Shown here in pieces: positions 12,721 to 23,512 of a stretch of 64,000 nt of DNA. A model generated the notes under the pieces. It saw only the letters and a program-made list of their open reading frames with translations. It made no database searches and had not been told where the DNA came from. Positions within the stretch are counted from its first letter, which is position 1, and every line of letters starts with the position of its first letter. Origin of the DNA: Hygrocybe punicea (Eukaryota > Basidiomycota > Agaricomycetes > Agaricales > Hygrophoraceae). Made by a program: the position numbers and the translations under genes. The stretch is taken from contig OY744473.1 of the NCBI GenBank assembly GCA_963556145.1, positions 3,596,001 to 3,660,000 of the forward strand, given 5' to 3'.

Positions 12721-13347
12721 TTAAAAGAAACACACGTACTTCGTAATAGACGCCCATCGGCGCCTCAAACCAAAGCAGACACCAGCCAAACCGCAAAGCA
12801 AGCCAAACTCAGCCGAATCCAAACCATATTGGATTCCCACCGTTGCAGCATTCCCAGCGAAAAATTTCTTCTTTTTCAATGACCCTATGCCCAGGATGAT
12901 GCCGAATGGGATAAACCAGAGGATTCCCAGCAAATAGACGGACACTATACTGGCTATGGTACCGGCGGGGTATGGCTGGTTACGCGGTTGGGTACCGTCA
13001 GATTTGTTGCGACGGTGTAGGACGAGAATAGTGATATGGTATGCGGCCGTCAGGACCGGGAGCACGAGGTTCGCCCCCTTGGATGCGAAACCCAGGTCGA
13101 GCATCGACAAAACGAAAACGACGAATGAGGTGGTCAAGGACATGTAGGTGAGGATGAAGAAAGCCTTCACGGGATTACATGATCGATTACATTCCATGTT
13201 GTGTGTCGCGAGCATCTGGCTTGCAACTTGCAAGTTCGTCCTTATATGTGTTTCAACAAGGGCAACTTGCTTAATCGGGGTCTGTCCTGTGATTTTCGCC
13301 AAGACATTCCACTGGAAAGGCGTAGTTGGCAAGGCAGTAGTTGGCAA
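12721..13347 (-). CDS. four-TM membrane protein, MARVEL-like topology
   Basis: One open frame of 208 aa. Four hydrophobic segments are visible, approximately at residues 61-85 (AFFILTYMSLTTSFVVFVLS), 91-112 (LVLPVLTAAYHITILVL), 128-152 (IASIVSVYLLGILWFIPFG) and 177-197 (FGLLCGLAGVCFGL). A short basic loop (HRRNKSDG) lies between the second and third. This spacing resembles the many uncharacterised MARVEL-like proteins of mushrooms, but I saw no diagnostic motif. The first 50 residues are polar and may be wrongly included. An upstream segment near 13540-13400 contains a good GTAAGT donor and a TTTTTCAG acceptor, and the frame at 12631-12392 could extend the C terminus, so both ends are uncertain. 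Confidence 0.6.
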   Translation of the reverse strand: MPTTALPTTPFQWNVLAKITGQTPIKQVALVETHIRTNLQVASQMLATHNMECNRSCNPVKAFFILTYMSLTTSFVVFVLSMLDLGFASKGANLVLPVLTAAYHITILVLHRRNKSDGTQPRNQPYPAGTIASIVSVYLLGILWFIPFGIILGIGSLKKKKFFAGNAATVGIQYGLDSAEFGLLCGLAGVCFGLRRRWASITKYVCFF

Positions 13348-13575
13348 GGCAGTGCAAATTCAGGCTAGCAGCAGGGCGCTCAGAGTTTGCCGCTGAAAAA
13401 TATCTGATCATCAGCATCGGAATTTGAAGCAGGCAAGCAGGAACATTTTCGCCAAGTCGAAGAGCAAACCCGAGAATACTTACAGTAAGCCGACCTCCAC
13501 GGCCGAGCCGTCGATTCATAGGATCTCGTCCATAAGACAATCACAATCTAGCTCAAACAGTGTTACAAAGTGTCA

Positions 13576-16556
13576 TCAACTCTGCATATGCGAATCACTA
13601 ATCCGACACAACCACCTTCGACATTCTATCAGATCATCCTGAATGCAAACGAAAATTAATAATTCAGCAATCCATGTTCCGCATGACACAACGACACCAA
13701 CGTACCTCATCTATTTCCAAGACACACCGGATCTCCTCAATGACAGGTTGGACTTCTCTTGTTGCTCGTCTCCTGCGCTCATCCCTCATTTGAAGCTCGT
13801 TGATTGTGGAAACGTCCAGTGCTGGGCAGTGTCCAGATCCACGAAGCCTTCGTCGTGATGCATGTTCCTGTCGCCATCTGGTTTCTTCAGCTTGCAATTC
13901 ATACTTGAGATCCAACGATGCATTCACACCCTCCACCAGTGCTGAAGCGGCAAGTAAAGATATTGGGAAGCGGAGGATGTCGGGCTCTGTGTTGCAACCA
14001 TACGGGCTATCACTTGACCAGCGACAGTCGAAAAACTACATACTACACACCTGCAACCGCATCAAATAACCTCAGCCACGTCTCATTCCTCGCAATGTTC
14101 CACCCATCCTTGAAATCCAGTAATTGGCGGAGGGTGGGGACCGCAAACCAAACCTCATCTAAGACGGGCTGTGGGGTGTCTCCCAGGAAGTATGAAATGG
14201 TTGACAGGATATCTCGTTGGGTGGTCTATGGAGTCGTTTAGGTGAGATCACCAGTAAGGCAGTCTTAGACTCTCTACACGACTGAGCGCACCTCGAGATC
14301 GTCAAATGAGATGGAATGGGGAGCCAAAAGTAAAAAGTCATATGCAAACACAGGGTTGAGAGGCGGGAGGAAATCACGATGGTACTGTCAAGGACAAAAA
14401 AACCCAAGGGTAATCAACGAGTAACTGAAAGAACAGAGAACGTTCAGTCCTCACTTTCACGCTTAGAGCCAAACATCCCACCGCAACGTCCCACTTCACC
14501 AAGGCCATCCCGTCTTGTAGTTCGTCAAATGCGGTCGCGTCGCTGTTTCGATGACCTGGATGTTCAGGACTACCCTCATCCAAAACATGGGAGAAATATC
14601 GGGTGAACAAGTACGCCGCATGAAACCGTGTCTCCGGAGAAGTTACCAGTTGGTCGTACAGTTCGGCGTAGCCGACGTTCACTTCAGTTTCAAATTCAGA
14701 TTCGGATTCGGAGTCTATGTCGGATTCACATTCGGAAGATGGGAATAATTCGGCAGCAGGCTGAGGGAGAACCTGTTCCACGACCAGACGACCTCTAGAT
14801 AAAAAGGAAACATCAGGAAACCCGACGATACATACCGTGAGCATCCATTCAATAATTTCTCGTCTTCTAAGAATATCGACTTCGCCCATTCGTCCCTTCA
14901 ATTCTCGACATTCGTCTTTGGGAGTCCCGTTTGCTTCATGATATTGGTCGTCAGATTCCGTGGACTTACGACAATCAATTCCAAGAACGTCCTCTTGTGT
15001 CGTTATCAGAATTTTTGTCTTACACCAAGCGTCTAAGCCGTCCCTGGTCCTCGAGCGTGATTCCCTCCCCAAGAACCATTTCAATCTCAGCTTTGCTTGA
15101 TCCTCCTCTGATAGCGGCGGAAGCGGGATCAGATGGGGCGGTGGGGCAACAATCGGAACTGGGGGTAGAAAATACGACGAACGTCGTTGGAGGGCAATGG
15201 GCTGACGGCGAAGAGTACGAGGACCTCCGGTAGGGGGAGCAAGCGGAGTGGTGGGAACAGTATCAATGAGGGGAGAACCTGATACAAGGCACACCTGCTG
15301 ACAACCCAAGTGTGGAATTGAATTCAAACGAACGATGGGGGTGTGATTCTCCTTCCAACACGAAAAGAGCTGTTGAATACGTGGATGCACTTGCAACACA
15401 GACTAAGACGGACCTTGTTATCCGAAGTAAAGGAACAGTCAACGTCGGACTTGAGAGACAGCGCTCGCCGTGGACTTGCCGGCGCTTTGGCAAAATGCCT
15501 GTTCGTGGTTGTTACAGACGGAACGACGTGGTGATCACGTTTCTGTTTCTTTCGCAGCGGTGAGGTCAATTGGAATGAGTGTCGCACTAGGCTCGAGCCA
15601 CTCGTGACCTCACTACTGAAGCACGAACGAGAACGCTTTGCACGAGCATGGCCATTGGTAGAGTCAGCCTTGAATCCAGTGGTCTGGTTGTTCGTGTGAG
15701 TCGATGTATGCGCTGGAATTATGGTATTCAGGGATCCAGTACGCAAAAAACGTTGAGTGTCCTTAGAACGATTTCTTGAGGTCACGAACGGGCACAAACT
15801 ATGACATTGAGAAGCAGAGTCTGTTGAATAGTTGTTCGGAGAAGCCAGAGATGCAGAGGAAGAGATGGAATCCGATTTTTCACCAGTTGGGCCAGATCCA
15901 GATCCAGCAGGAGCATAAGCATGTAACCTAGTCCGAGAGTAATCATCCACAGCATGGGACTTTAGAGCAGGCAGGTGAACTTCTTTGCCAGATTGAGACG
16001 AACAGGAAACAGGAGAGGAGAATCCGGAAGATCCGTTGTCACTTGCATAGGTAGAACATCCCGAAGTGTGAGGGTGGTCACCGGTTAAATAGACGCGAGC
16101 GTTTCCCAAATCAAGGCGGGGTGCGTGTCCCTGATAGTCGCGGGCTTGGTCTCGGAGAGTATCAACAAAACAGTCATCACGGTCAAAGGAGAAGCTGGGC
16201 AAGTCGCTGCAATGCTCCTGTTCTAATTCACGGTCCCGAAGCACTTCAAGAAGCCGAACCTCGAGACGTTCCGTAAAACTGGACGAAGTACTACGCCCCT
16301 TTTGCGAACAAATGGCTGGGGCCGACGTTGAGTAAAGTGAGAGTGTCTGGGTCAGGCGGTTGTCATCCAAGCTGAATCCAGCGTCGGAACTGATACTGGT
16401 GCAATCCTGATCAGTCTGGGGGGAGTCTGAGGAGAGATCAGGCGTGCTTGAGCCTGGATATATCTCTGGGATGTCATCCTCAGAATGTGGGTGGTGAGAG
16501 GTACGGTGCAAGGATTCATAAAATAGTTCGGGGCCAGGGGACGGGGATGAGGCCAT
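13576..16556 (-). CDS. cyclin-fold protein with long disordered N terminus, seven exons
   Basis: My exons are 16556-15414, 15369-14836, 14760-14455, 14384-14292, 14225-14051, 13986-13706 and 13638-13576, giving 864 aa. Residues 1 to about 480 are Ser-rich and disordered. The cyclin box follows: RREIIEWMLT, SPETRFHAAYLFTRYF, then WDVAVGCLALSVK joined to YHRDFLPPLNPVFAYDFL. The second helical half reads TTQRDILSTISYFLGDTPQP and VWFAVPTLRQLL, with EPDILRFPISLLAASALVEG after it. A basic coiled stretch ends the protein. It probably partners a cyclin-dependent kinase, but I cannot assign it to a B-type, G1 or Pho80 class. The first intron (44 nt, GTCCGT donor) is the weakest join; the other junctions have good signals. 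The start diverges from the ILV3 gene. Confidence 0.83.
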
Positions 16557-16797
16557 GGATGGCCTGAGGACTCAGCCCTGTTGCGAACTAGCGCCCAATT
16601 CGCGAGGCAACTGCAGGGCGCCTGATCCGAGGCAGTTTAACCAGGCATTGAAGAAGAAAAATAATTTCGTTGGTTTTCGACATAGAATTACCATTTTGGT
16701 GAACTTTCATGTTCAAAATAAATTGTCTGGTCAAATTTCGGGACAGTGGGGAGAAAGTCGCTCAGTTCACTGCACTCACTGCACTCCCAGCTAAACC
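16557..16797. promoter_or_regulatory. 241-bp divergent promoter gap (cyclin / ILV3)
   Basis: The two start codons face away from each other with 241 bp between them. The gap contains direct TCACTGCAC repeats near 16768-16782. I see no TATA box or recognised operator. Confidence 0.5.
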
Positions 16798-19296
16798 ATG
16801 CGTCCTCCTGGGCTAAGTTTCATACCAATAACCGCTCGGAAAAACACCTTCAGAAATGGTTCACTCAAACAAACATCCCATGCAAGATTTTTCTGGGGTA
16901 CTTCAACACGACGTAACGACAGTCCTCAGGTGGTTATGAACCGTTACAGCAGAACCGTTACGCAGACCAAAGACCAAGGCGCAAGTCAGGTAAGTTTGTC
17001 CGGCAATTAACGAAAACGGGGGTGACATGATAATATTGTCATGATATATATTATTATAGGCTATGTTGTACGCTACGGAGGGCATCAGAAGTGACAATGA
17101 TTTCAACAAAGCTATGGTTGGCGTCGCCAGTATTTGGTGAGTACAAAGGGATTCATGATACAGGGAAACTCGTTCATTGTGTCCTTCAGGTATGAAGGTA
17201 ATCCGTGAGTAGGGACGTTCCACATGGTAACACTTCGTGTATATTGTTTTTGGCGTCGCATTTCTAGATGCAACAAACATTTACTCGGTCTGGGCCGAGA
17301 AATCAAGGCATCGCTGTACGGCTCTGACATAATTGGCTATCAATTCGGCACCGTCGGCGTCAGCGATGGCATCAGCATGGGTACTCGCGGGATGTCCTAT
17401 TCGCTCCAATCCCGCGACTTGATTGCGGACCAGGTTGAGACCGCTGCTGGCGGTCACTGGCTTGACGGGATGGTCGTTGTACCAGGGTGCGACAAGAACA
17501 TGCCGGGTGTCTTGATGGCTCGTCCGTACGCCCTAACTTGCCTTTATATGGAAAGGTCACGACTGAAAACATATCTTGTTGGGGTGTCTTAACGCAGTGG
17601 GGAGACTGAACCGTCCTGGTTTGATGGTTTACGGTGGGACCATCCGCGCTGGCTCGTGTGAGGGCGCACCACAACTCGACATCGTATCCGCGTTCCAGGC
17701 GTATGGCAAATACCTGCAAGACGGTAAGACTGCAGAGGCCGAAATTGAGCGGTATAACACTGTCCGACACGCGTGCCCTGGTCCTGGAGCCTGTGGTGGT
17801 GTAAGCAAAGCCAAGTTATGTCTTTTCTGGATCTTATTTGACTTACATCATTTTTTTTGGTTGTCTCCAAGATGTACACGGCCAACACGATGGCCAGCGC
17901 GGCGGAGGCGTTGGGCATGACAATACCCGGTTCGTCGTCATTCCCAGCCGAATCGAAAGAAAAACACGCAGAATGTGCTTCGGTTGGGGATGTCATGCGG
18001 GGCCTCCTCGAAAAGAATATTCTTCCACGGGACATCATGACACTTTCTGCATTTGAAAACGCCATGGTACGTGTTTTTCCTTCTTCAATAGCAATCCCAA
18101 AACCTGAGCTTTCCTCCAACAACAAAGGTCTTAACAATGGTTCTGGGCGGCTCTACGAATGCGGTCCTCCATTTGATAGCCATGGCCCATTCAGTGGGTA
18201 TCACCCTCGACATAGACGACTTCGCGAGGGTGTCGGACCGTATCCCCTTCCTTGCGGATATCAAGCCAAGTGGAAAGTACGTCATGGAAGACATTTACAA
18301 AATCGGTGGTATCCCGAGTGAATTACTTCCCTTGAACTTATTATTCTAGAGTTGATTTCCCTCCCTTTTGTTCCAGAGATCCTGGCGTATCTACTCCGCA
18401 ACAAATTGATCGACGGTAGCAACATGACGGTTACTGGGCTTACATTGGGTGACAATCTCGAGCGATGGACCCACGAACACGGCGAACTCCCGGCTGGCCA
18501 GGACGTTATTCGCCCTCTGGAAAATCCGATCAAGAAAACTGGTCACATTAGGTTCGTCTTTCATCCCGTCATTTCTCACTGCATATCACTGACCACCAGC
18601 TTCCCAACACATTTCCCGATTTGAATAGGATCTTGAGAGGGAACCTTGCTCCTGGAGGTGCGGTGGCCAAGATCACGGGTAAGGAAGGACTTGGGTTTAC
18701 GGGGAAAGCCCGTGCGTTCGATACGGAAGACGCCTTTGTCGAAGCTGTCGAAAGCGGATCGATCAAGAAGGGAGAAAAGACTGTTGTCGTGCTGCGATAC
18801 CTTGGCCCTCAGGGTGGTCCAGGTTAGTTTTGTTCCCCAGCCTGAGAGATGACTTGTTTTGGAGAAGCTCGATGTTTTCTTTTAGGCATGCCTGAGATGT
18901 TGAAACCGACGAGCTTGATCATGGGTGCAGGTCTGGGACAAGATGTTGCTTGTCTCACAGACGGGCGCTTCAGTGGCGGGTACGTTTCTGTGCTAGTTTC
19001 ATGAAAAAAATTAATGTTGGATATTCTGTCGGCAAAGATCACATGGTTTCTGCATTGGGCACGTCGTCCCGGAAGCGCAAGTTGGTGGACCCATCGCGCT
19101 CGTCCGAGACGGGGATGTCATTTCTGTCGATGCGGTCAAGAACACGATGGAGCTACACGTCTCGGCTGGCGAGCTGGAGAAGCGCCGGGCGGGGTGGGTT
19201 GCGCCGCCGTTGAAGGTTAGGCAGGGCACGTTGTTCAAGTATGTAAAAACGGTGCGGGATGCTAGCCGTGGCTGCATCACTGACTCGGACGAGTGA
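16798..19296 (+). CDS. ILV3: dihydroxy-acid dehydratase, mitochondrial, eleven exons
   Basis: This [Fe-S] enzyme dehydrates 2,3-dihydroxy acids to 2-oxo acids, the last common step of valine, isoleucine and leucine synthesis, in mitochondria. Exons: 16798-16989, 17060-17136, 17190-17204 (15 nt), 17268-17521, 17598-17800, 17872-18066, 18128-18317, 18377-18551, 18629-18822, 18886-18979 and 19038-19296; 615 aa. The first 50 residues are basic and Ser/Thr-rich, as in a transit peptide. Conserved motifs are [34 protein letters not shown], the cluster ligands in PGCDKNMPG and [34 protein letters not shown], and the second signature [13 protein letters not shown]. The stop follows CITDSDE, the usual ending. 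All core catalytic stretches are intact, so it should be functional. Confidence 0.96.
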
Positions 19297-19392
19297 GGCT
19301 TTATACAGACTAGCTGCTGGTAATTATTTTTTGTATGCATGTACAAGAGGAAACTAAATAACTAAAATCAATTACATGGCTTGGTGTCCTAC

Positions 19393-20007
19393 TTGGGGAC
19401 AGTCAAAGACAGCAATTTTGAGACCGAAAAACATCAATTTTGCGGCGCCATGGAAGACAGGGGACTTGTTTTTACTGCATAAATCTGCTTACTGGAAGCT
19501 ATTGCACAATTTGGTACGGGCCAATTTTCCATACCTGCCCTACATCTCTAGATGGCCAACAAATAACCCTAAAATTTGGTCACCCCCTAAATAAATCGCC
19601 AAAAATAAGGGGAAAATGCCAATCGATTCCCTTTAATGAGTTGAGTTTGAATCATCAACAATTTTGAGTTGCCCAGTAATGCAAGGCACAAGTATTGCCT
19701 AAATAGGAAAGGGCTTTTCGCTCCCACACTCCAAATGAAAGTTTTTTGGTGCTAAATCAGCCTAAATATCTTGCATAAATCAAGCGACCAGAACATTTTG
19801 TATCTAATATAGCACTCCAGGCCATTTCCGCCTATAAAGTGTATTCAGAAGGCCCAAAAAATTGGCCAACCCAAAAAGTCGTGGGAAAATTCAAATGATG
19901 GTGTTTTTGGAGGTTTTAGACCTCCCTGAGTCTGAATCTGCATTGCGTTTGGCAAAAGAAAATTCGGATATGTCAAACTAAGAATTGTTGTCTTTGACTG
20001 TCCCCAA
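19393..20007. mobile_element. 615-bp MITE-like element with terminal inverted repeats
   Basis: The left end, from TTGGGGACAGTCAAAGAC, is matched in reverse complement by the right end around 19981-20007. The arms are about 28 bp with three mismatches. The interior has no coding potential and is AT-rich. I could not identify a target duplication, so the superfamily is open. The right end stops 11 bp before the start codon of the next gene, so the element forms that gene's immediate upstream region. Confidence 0.75.
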
Positions 20008-20018
20008 CTGTAAGTGAT

Positions 20019-23000
20019 ATGGAAGGGCTTATGCTCAACTCTCCAGAGCAATCTGCCGTCAAAACTGACGATGCCCAAGCTGATATTGGTGAAGGCAAAT
20101 GTTTTCGAGCAAGTCCATTCCTCCCTTCTCTGTGGGACTGTTTTCATCGGAATTTTTTTCAGGACGATTTTGAATATGTCATACAACAAAGGGACTTGTG
20201 TTTCAACGGTAATTTTGCTTATGGAACCCCTCTCTCCCATGCCCCAAATCCCTGTCTACACATTGAGGACTTGGGCGTTCTGGGACTTCCCCTGAATGAA
20301 TTTGAGGCACAACGCATCATCAATCATTCTGTTCTGGCGTCGCACGGCCATGGTTCATTGACGTCAGTGGCTAAAACTCGCGCAGAAAGCACTTGGGACA
20401 TTGAAGCGACTCGTGTAACCTTCCAAAACACAGCCTGGAAACCTTTTTTAACCAAATTGGTGAAAACCGTATGCGAATCGTTGGATGCAGTATTCTCCCT
20501 CAACCTACCCGTATGCGAACTTCACAAACTGTTGCTGTGCTTGCCTGGAACCTTGTAAGTTCTACGCCCAACACTTGCAACGTCAAAAATGAGTTTTGCT
20601 GACGTTTGCCCTCCGAACCTTCAGCTCATACAGCACCGAAAAGACCGGATTTGCCACTCTCGTCATCATTCTCCCGTCTTCTTATGCGGGCGGGCAAGTT
20701 CAAATCTCACATGCTCGTTCAACCGAGACATTTGACTTTGCTCCGCAATCCTCCACGAATATCTGTATGCTGTCGTGGTACAATGAAGTTGTTCCTGAAG
20801 TCAGACCCATCACGTCTGGCTACCAACTTGCGCTCATTTACGACCTCATCCCCACGTCATCTGCTGTTCCGCGGCTTCCGAAAGCGCACACCGCGGTTTC
20901 TCACTTGCGTGCGGTCTTGCGTAGATGGTCCGAAGGCCACTACCCAAATGCTTCGGGATTGAAGATCGTCGCCTTCCTTCTGAGCCACGAGTACGATGAG
21001 GTTAAGTTGACCATGGGTGCTCTCAAAGGTGAAGACGCTCACAAAATCTCGCATATCCGTCCCGTTGCAGAAGAATTGGGATACGTCGTTGGCCTGGCAG
21101 TATTATCGTATAGGATTTTTGGCTTGCGTTACGGTGATGACCAACGTTGTATCGACGACGACAGCGACGATGATGACGACGAGATGTCAGAAGTCTTAGC
21201 CACCAAAACCAGCATCGCCAACCTGGTCGACCTCGATGGATCTCCCATTGTTAAGTTCACAAAGCTAAAATTGGACAAAAAGAATCTCATCCTCGACAAT
21301 CCCTTCGAGGATGAGAAGCCAGATGAATGTAAATTCCACGATTATTACCGTCAGTATTACCGTCCGTATCATGTCGTGAAAGGAGATTCGGATTCAGATT
21401 CAGATCCAGACATGGCGGTTCGTGATTTTTATTATTCCCCACAGATATTCTAACCCGTCGCTGTATTCATTCAGGATGAGGAACATTACAATTTAGAACA
21501 CGGTGATATTCAGAATCCTTACCGCCATGTTGGCATTTCTGACTTTGACATCCAGTGTATCGACGACCAGTCCTGTTTCTGTTTCATAAAGATCAAGAAT
21601 TGTCCCTGTTGCTTTCTGCTGGCGGTGTCTCCTACGCTTTGCAGAGAATCCGGGACAACACCTCACAAGACAAAACGCCCGAAAATATCTCGATGGTCGA
21701 ATACATACTTCAAAATGCTTCTGGTATACAGCACCAGGACATATTGTTTGCCGTCGCAGGCTATGGGGCACAGTGGAATGACGTAAAAATCTGGAAGCAA
21801 GCCATCGAGAAAGCCTATCAAGACAACGAAAACGGTAACATTTTCGCAATGTTTGGAGAGGAAAAACTACTCGAAGCTTGCCGTACATTCCATTTCGATG
21901 AGATTCAGACCACGTGCGAGTTCTGCGCACAAAGCCGTCTTCTTGTTCACTAATCACCCGTCTTGAAATAGATTGGACAAGATTCTAGACTACGATGCGA
22001 CCCTTAAAATTCAAGTGGATCTGACCAAGTTCCTGCGTGCCCAAACCTTTGAAGAGAATGTTACTAGGTGGTGCAGCAATCGAACATCTCTCATTCTGGC
22101 GTCTCTCAAAAAATTAAGGCCCAAGGTGGATGATGTCCCAGCCTTGTTATCCATTGTAACTGAGAAGGGTCTAGCCATCATACCTGATTTGTGGGTGCAG
22201 TTTTTAATATATCTGTTTCTTCATGTGTCAACTCACCATCATGGTTAGGATTCTCCCCCAACTCGAACTGAAAACAGGCACAACTACGTTTGATTTTTGG
22301 GTCGCGTTTATAGCAGCGCTCTACAACCAGAAAGCTTTGATTGCCGGACCTTCTGGGAGTGATGTAGTCCAACATTTTCGACGCCAAGATGGAAACTCTT
22401 TCGAACATGTTATTGACCTCGCTATCCGCCAAAGCTACTACCGTACACCATTCACATCAGCAACAAGTGGTTCTATGATCTCCCAGATGCTCGAGCTGGT
22501 AGGGCTCTGTATTACCCACAATGACGTGGATGCGTCTCTTGGACTATTCCGTGTAGTGGTCATGAGGGAAGGGTTGGCAGAGGACAAATTCCAAGACTTC
22601 TACCGCCTTCTAATGCCCCAGCTACGCCAGCTGTTGGAAAAGCATGCTACCGATCTCTGTTCCCCGCCCTTTAAAGGCTTTGTGCAATTCTTAATCGGAC
22701 ATTATCTGAGTGCTATCCTCGGGGCCAAACCATACTCTTCGGCGCCGACAATGCGCAAGATTGGCTGTGGTTGTGTGGGATGCAACACTTTGGACGCTTT
22801 CTTAATGTCGGACAACCTTTCGAAAGAATTCCCACATGTTAATCGCTTGGGCAAGCATTTGGAGGAGCAGATGCTGCCGGCCTCGGACATTGTCTACTCC
22901 CACCGTACCTCTGGCAAGAAGCTCGTGCCGTTTACTCTTGTTGTGAATAAAAAACCTGAAGCCCATAACGCTACCCAATGGAAGTTTAGTCAGAAAGTAG

Positions 23001-23287
23001 GGCAGGATTTTTTGTCAAGCGTTGGCAGTGCGGACGTGATTGAGAGGATTATGGGAATTCGTTATGCACAAGTGCAGAGGGCGTTGGACGGCGTCGAGCC
23101 ATTTGTAATGGACCCGAGCGCATGGTCACCAATTCAAGCCCCTGGGATCCCCGCACCGCAAAACACATTGTCCACTGGGTTAGCTTCGAGGTATTCTGGT
23201 GCTCGAGTCATTCCTATGCGTGTCACGCGCAGCGTTACAAGAAATGATGCTACGACGCTTAAACGCAAGCGTGATGGTGAGCCGTAG
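20019..23287 (+). CDS. large 2OG-Fe(II) oxygenase-fold protein, probable pseudoenzyme, six exons
   Basis: The exons are 20019-20554, 20625-21417, 21475-21502 (28 nt), 21556-21913, 21972-22190 and 22249-23287, giving 990 aa with an intact frame. The segment TLVIILPSSYAGGQVQISH followed by EVRPITSGYQLALIYDL matches the double-stranded beta-helix core of the fungal 2OG dioxygenase family common in mushrooms. Members normally carry HxDTEK before the first strand, HEV and a GxR motif later. Here the first site reads FSYSTEK, the HEV position reads PEV, and the Arg is Gln. All three metal ligands and the 2-oxoglutarate-binding Arg therefore appear lost. The C-terminal 500 residues are helical with a Cys cluster (GCGCVGC) and a basic end (LKRKRDG). 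The start lies 12 bp after a MITE, so the original N terminus may be missing. Confidence 0.75.
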
Positions 23288-23512
23288 AGTTTTTGCTTCA
23301 CTTCCCAAGGAAAACATGCTTTTTGTGTTTTCGGTCACTCTTCCTCATCCTTCGCGCATTTTTATCAATCTTTACTTTCCCCCCTTGGGTTGGATTACAT
23401 TTATAATAAATATTACATCTTGCCCCGCAATAGTGTCAAACTAGCTAGTACAATCGGCTATTCAAATATTCAAATATTCATATCTTACATTTGCTTGCCA
23501 GGCTTCGGACAC

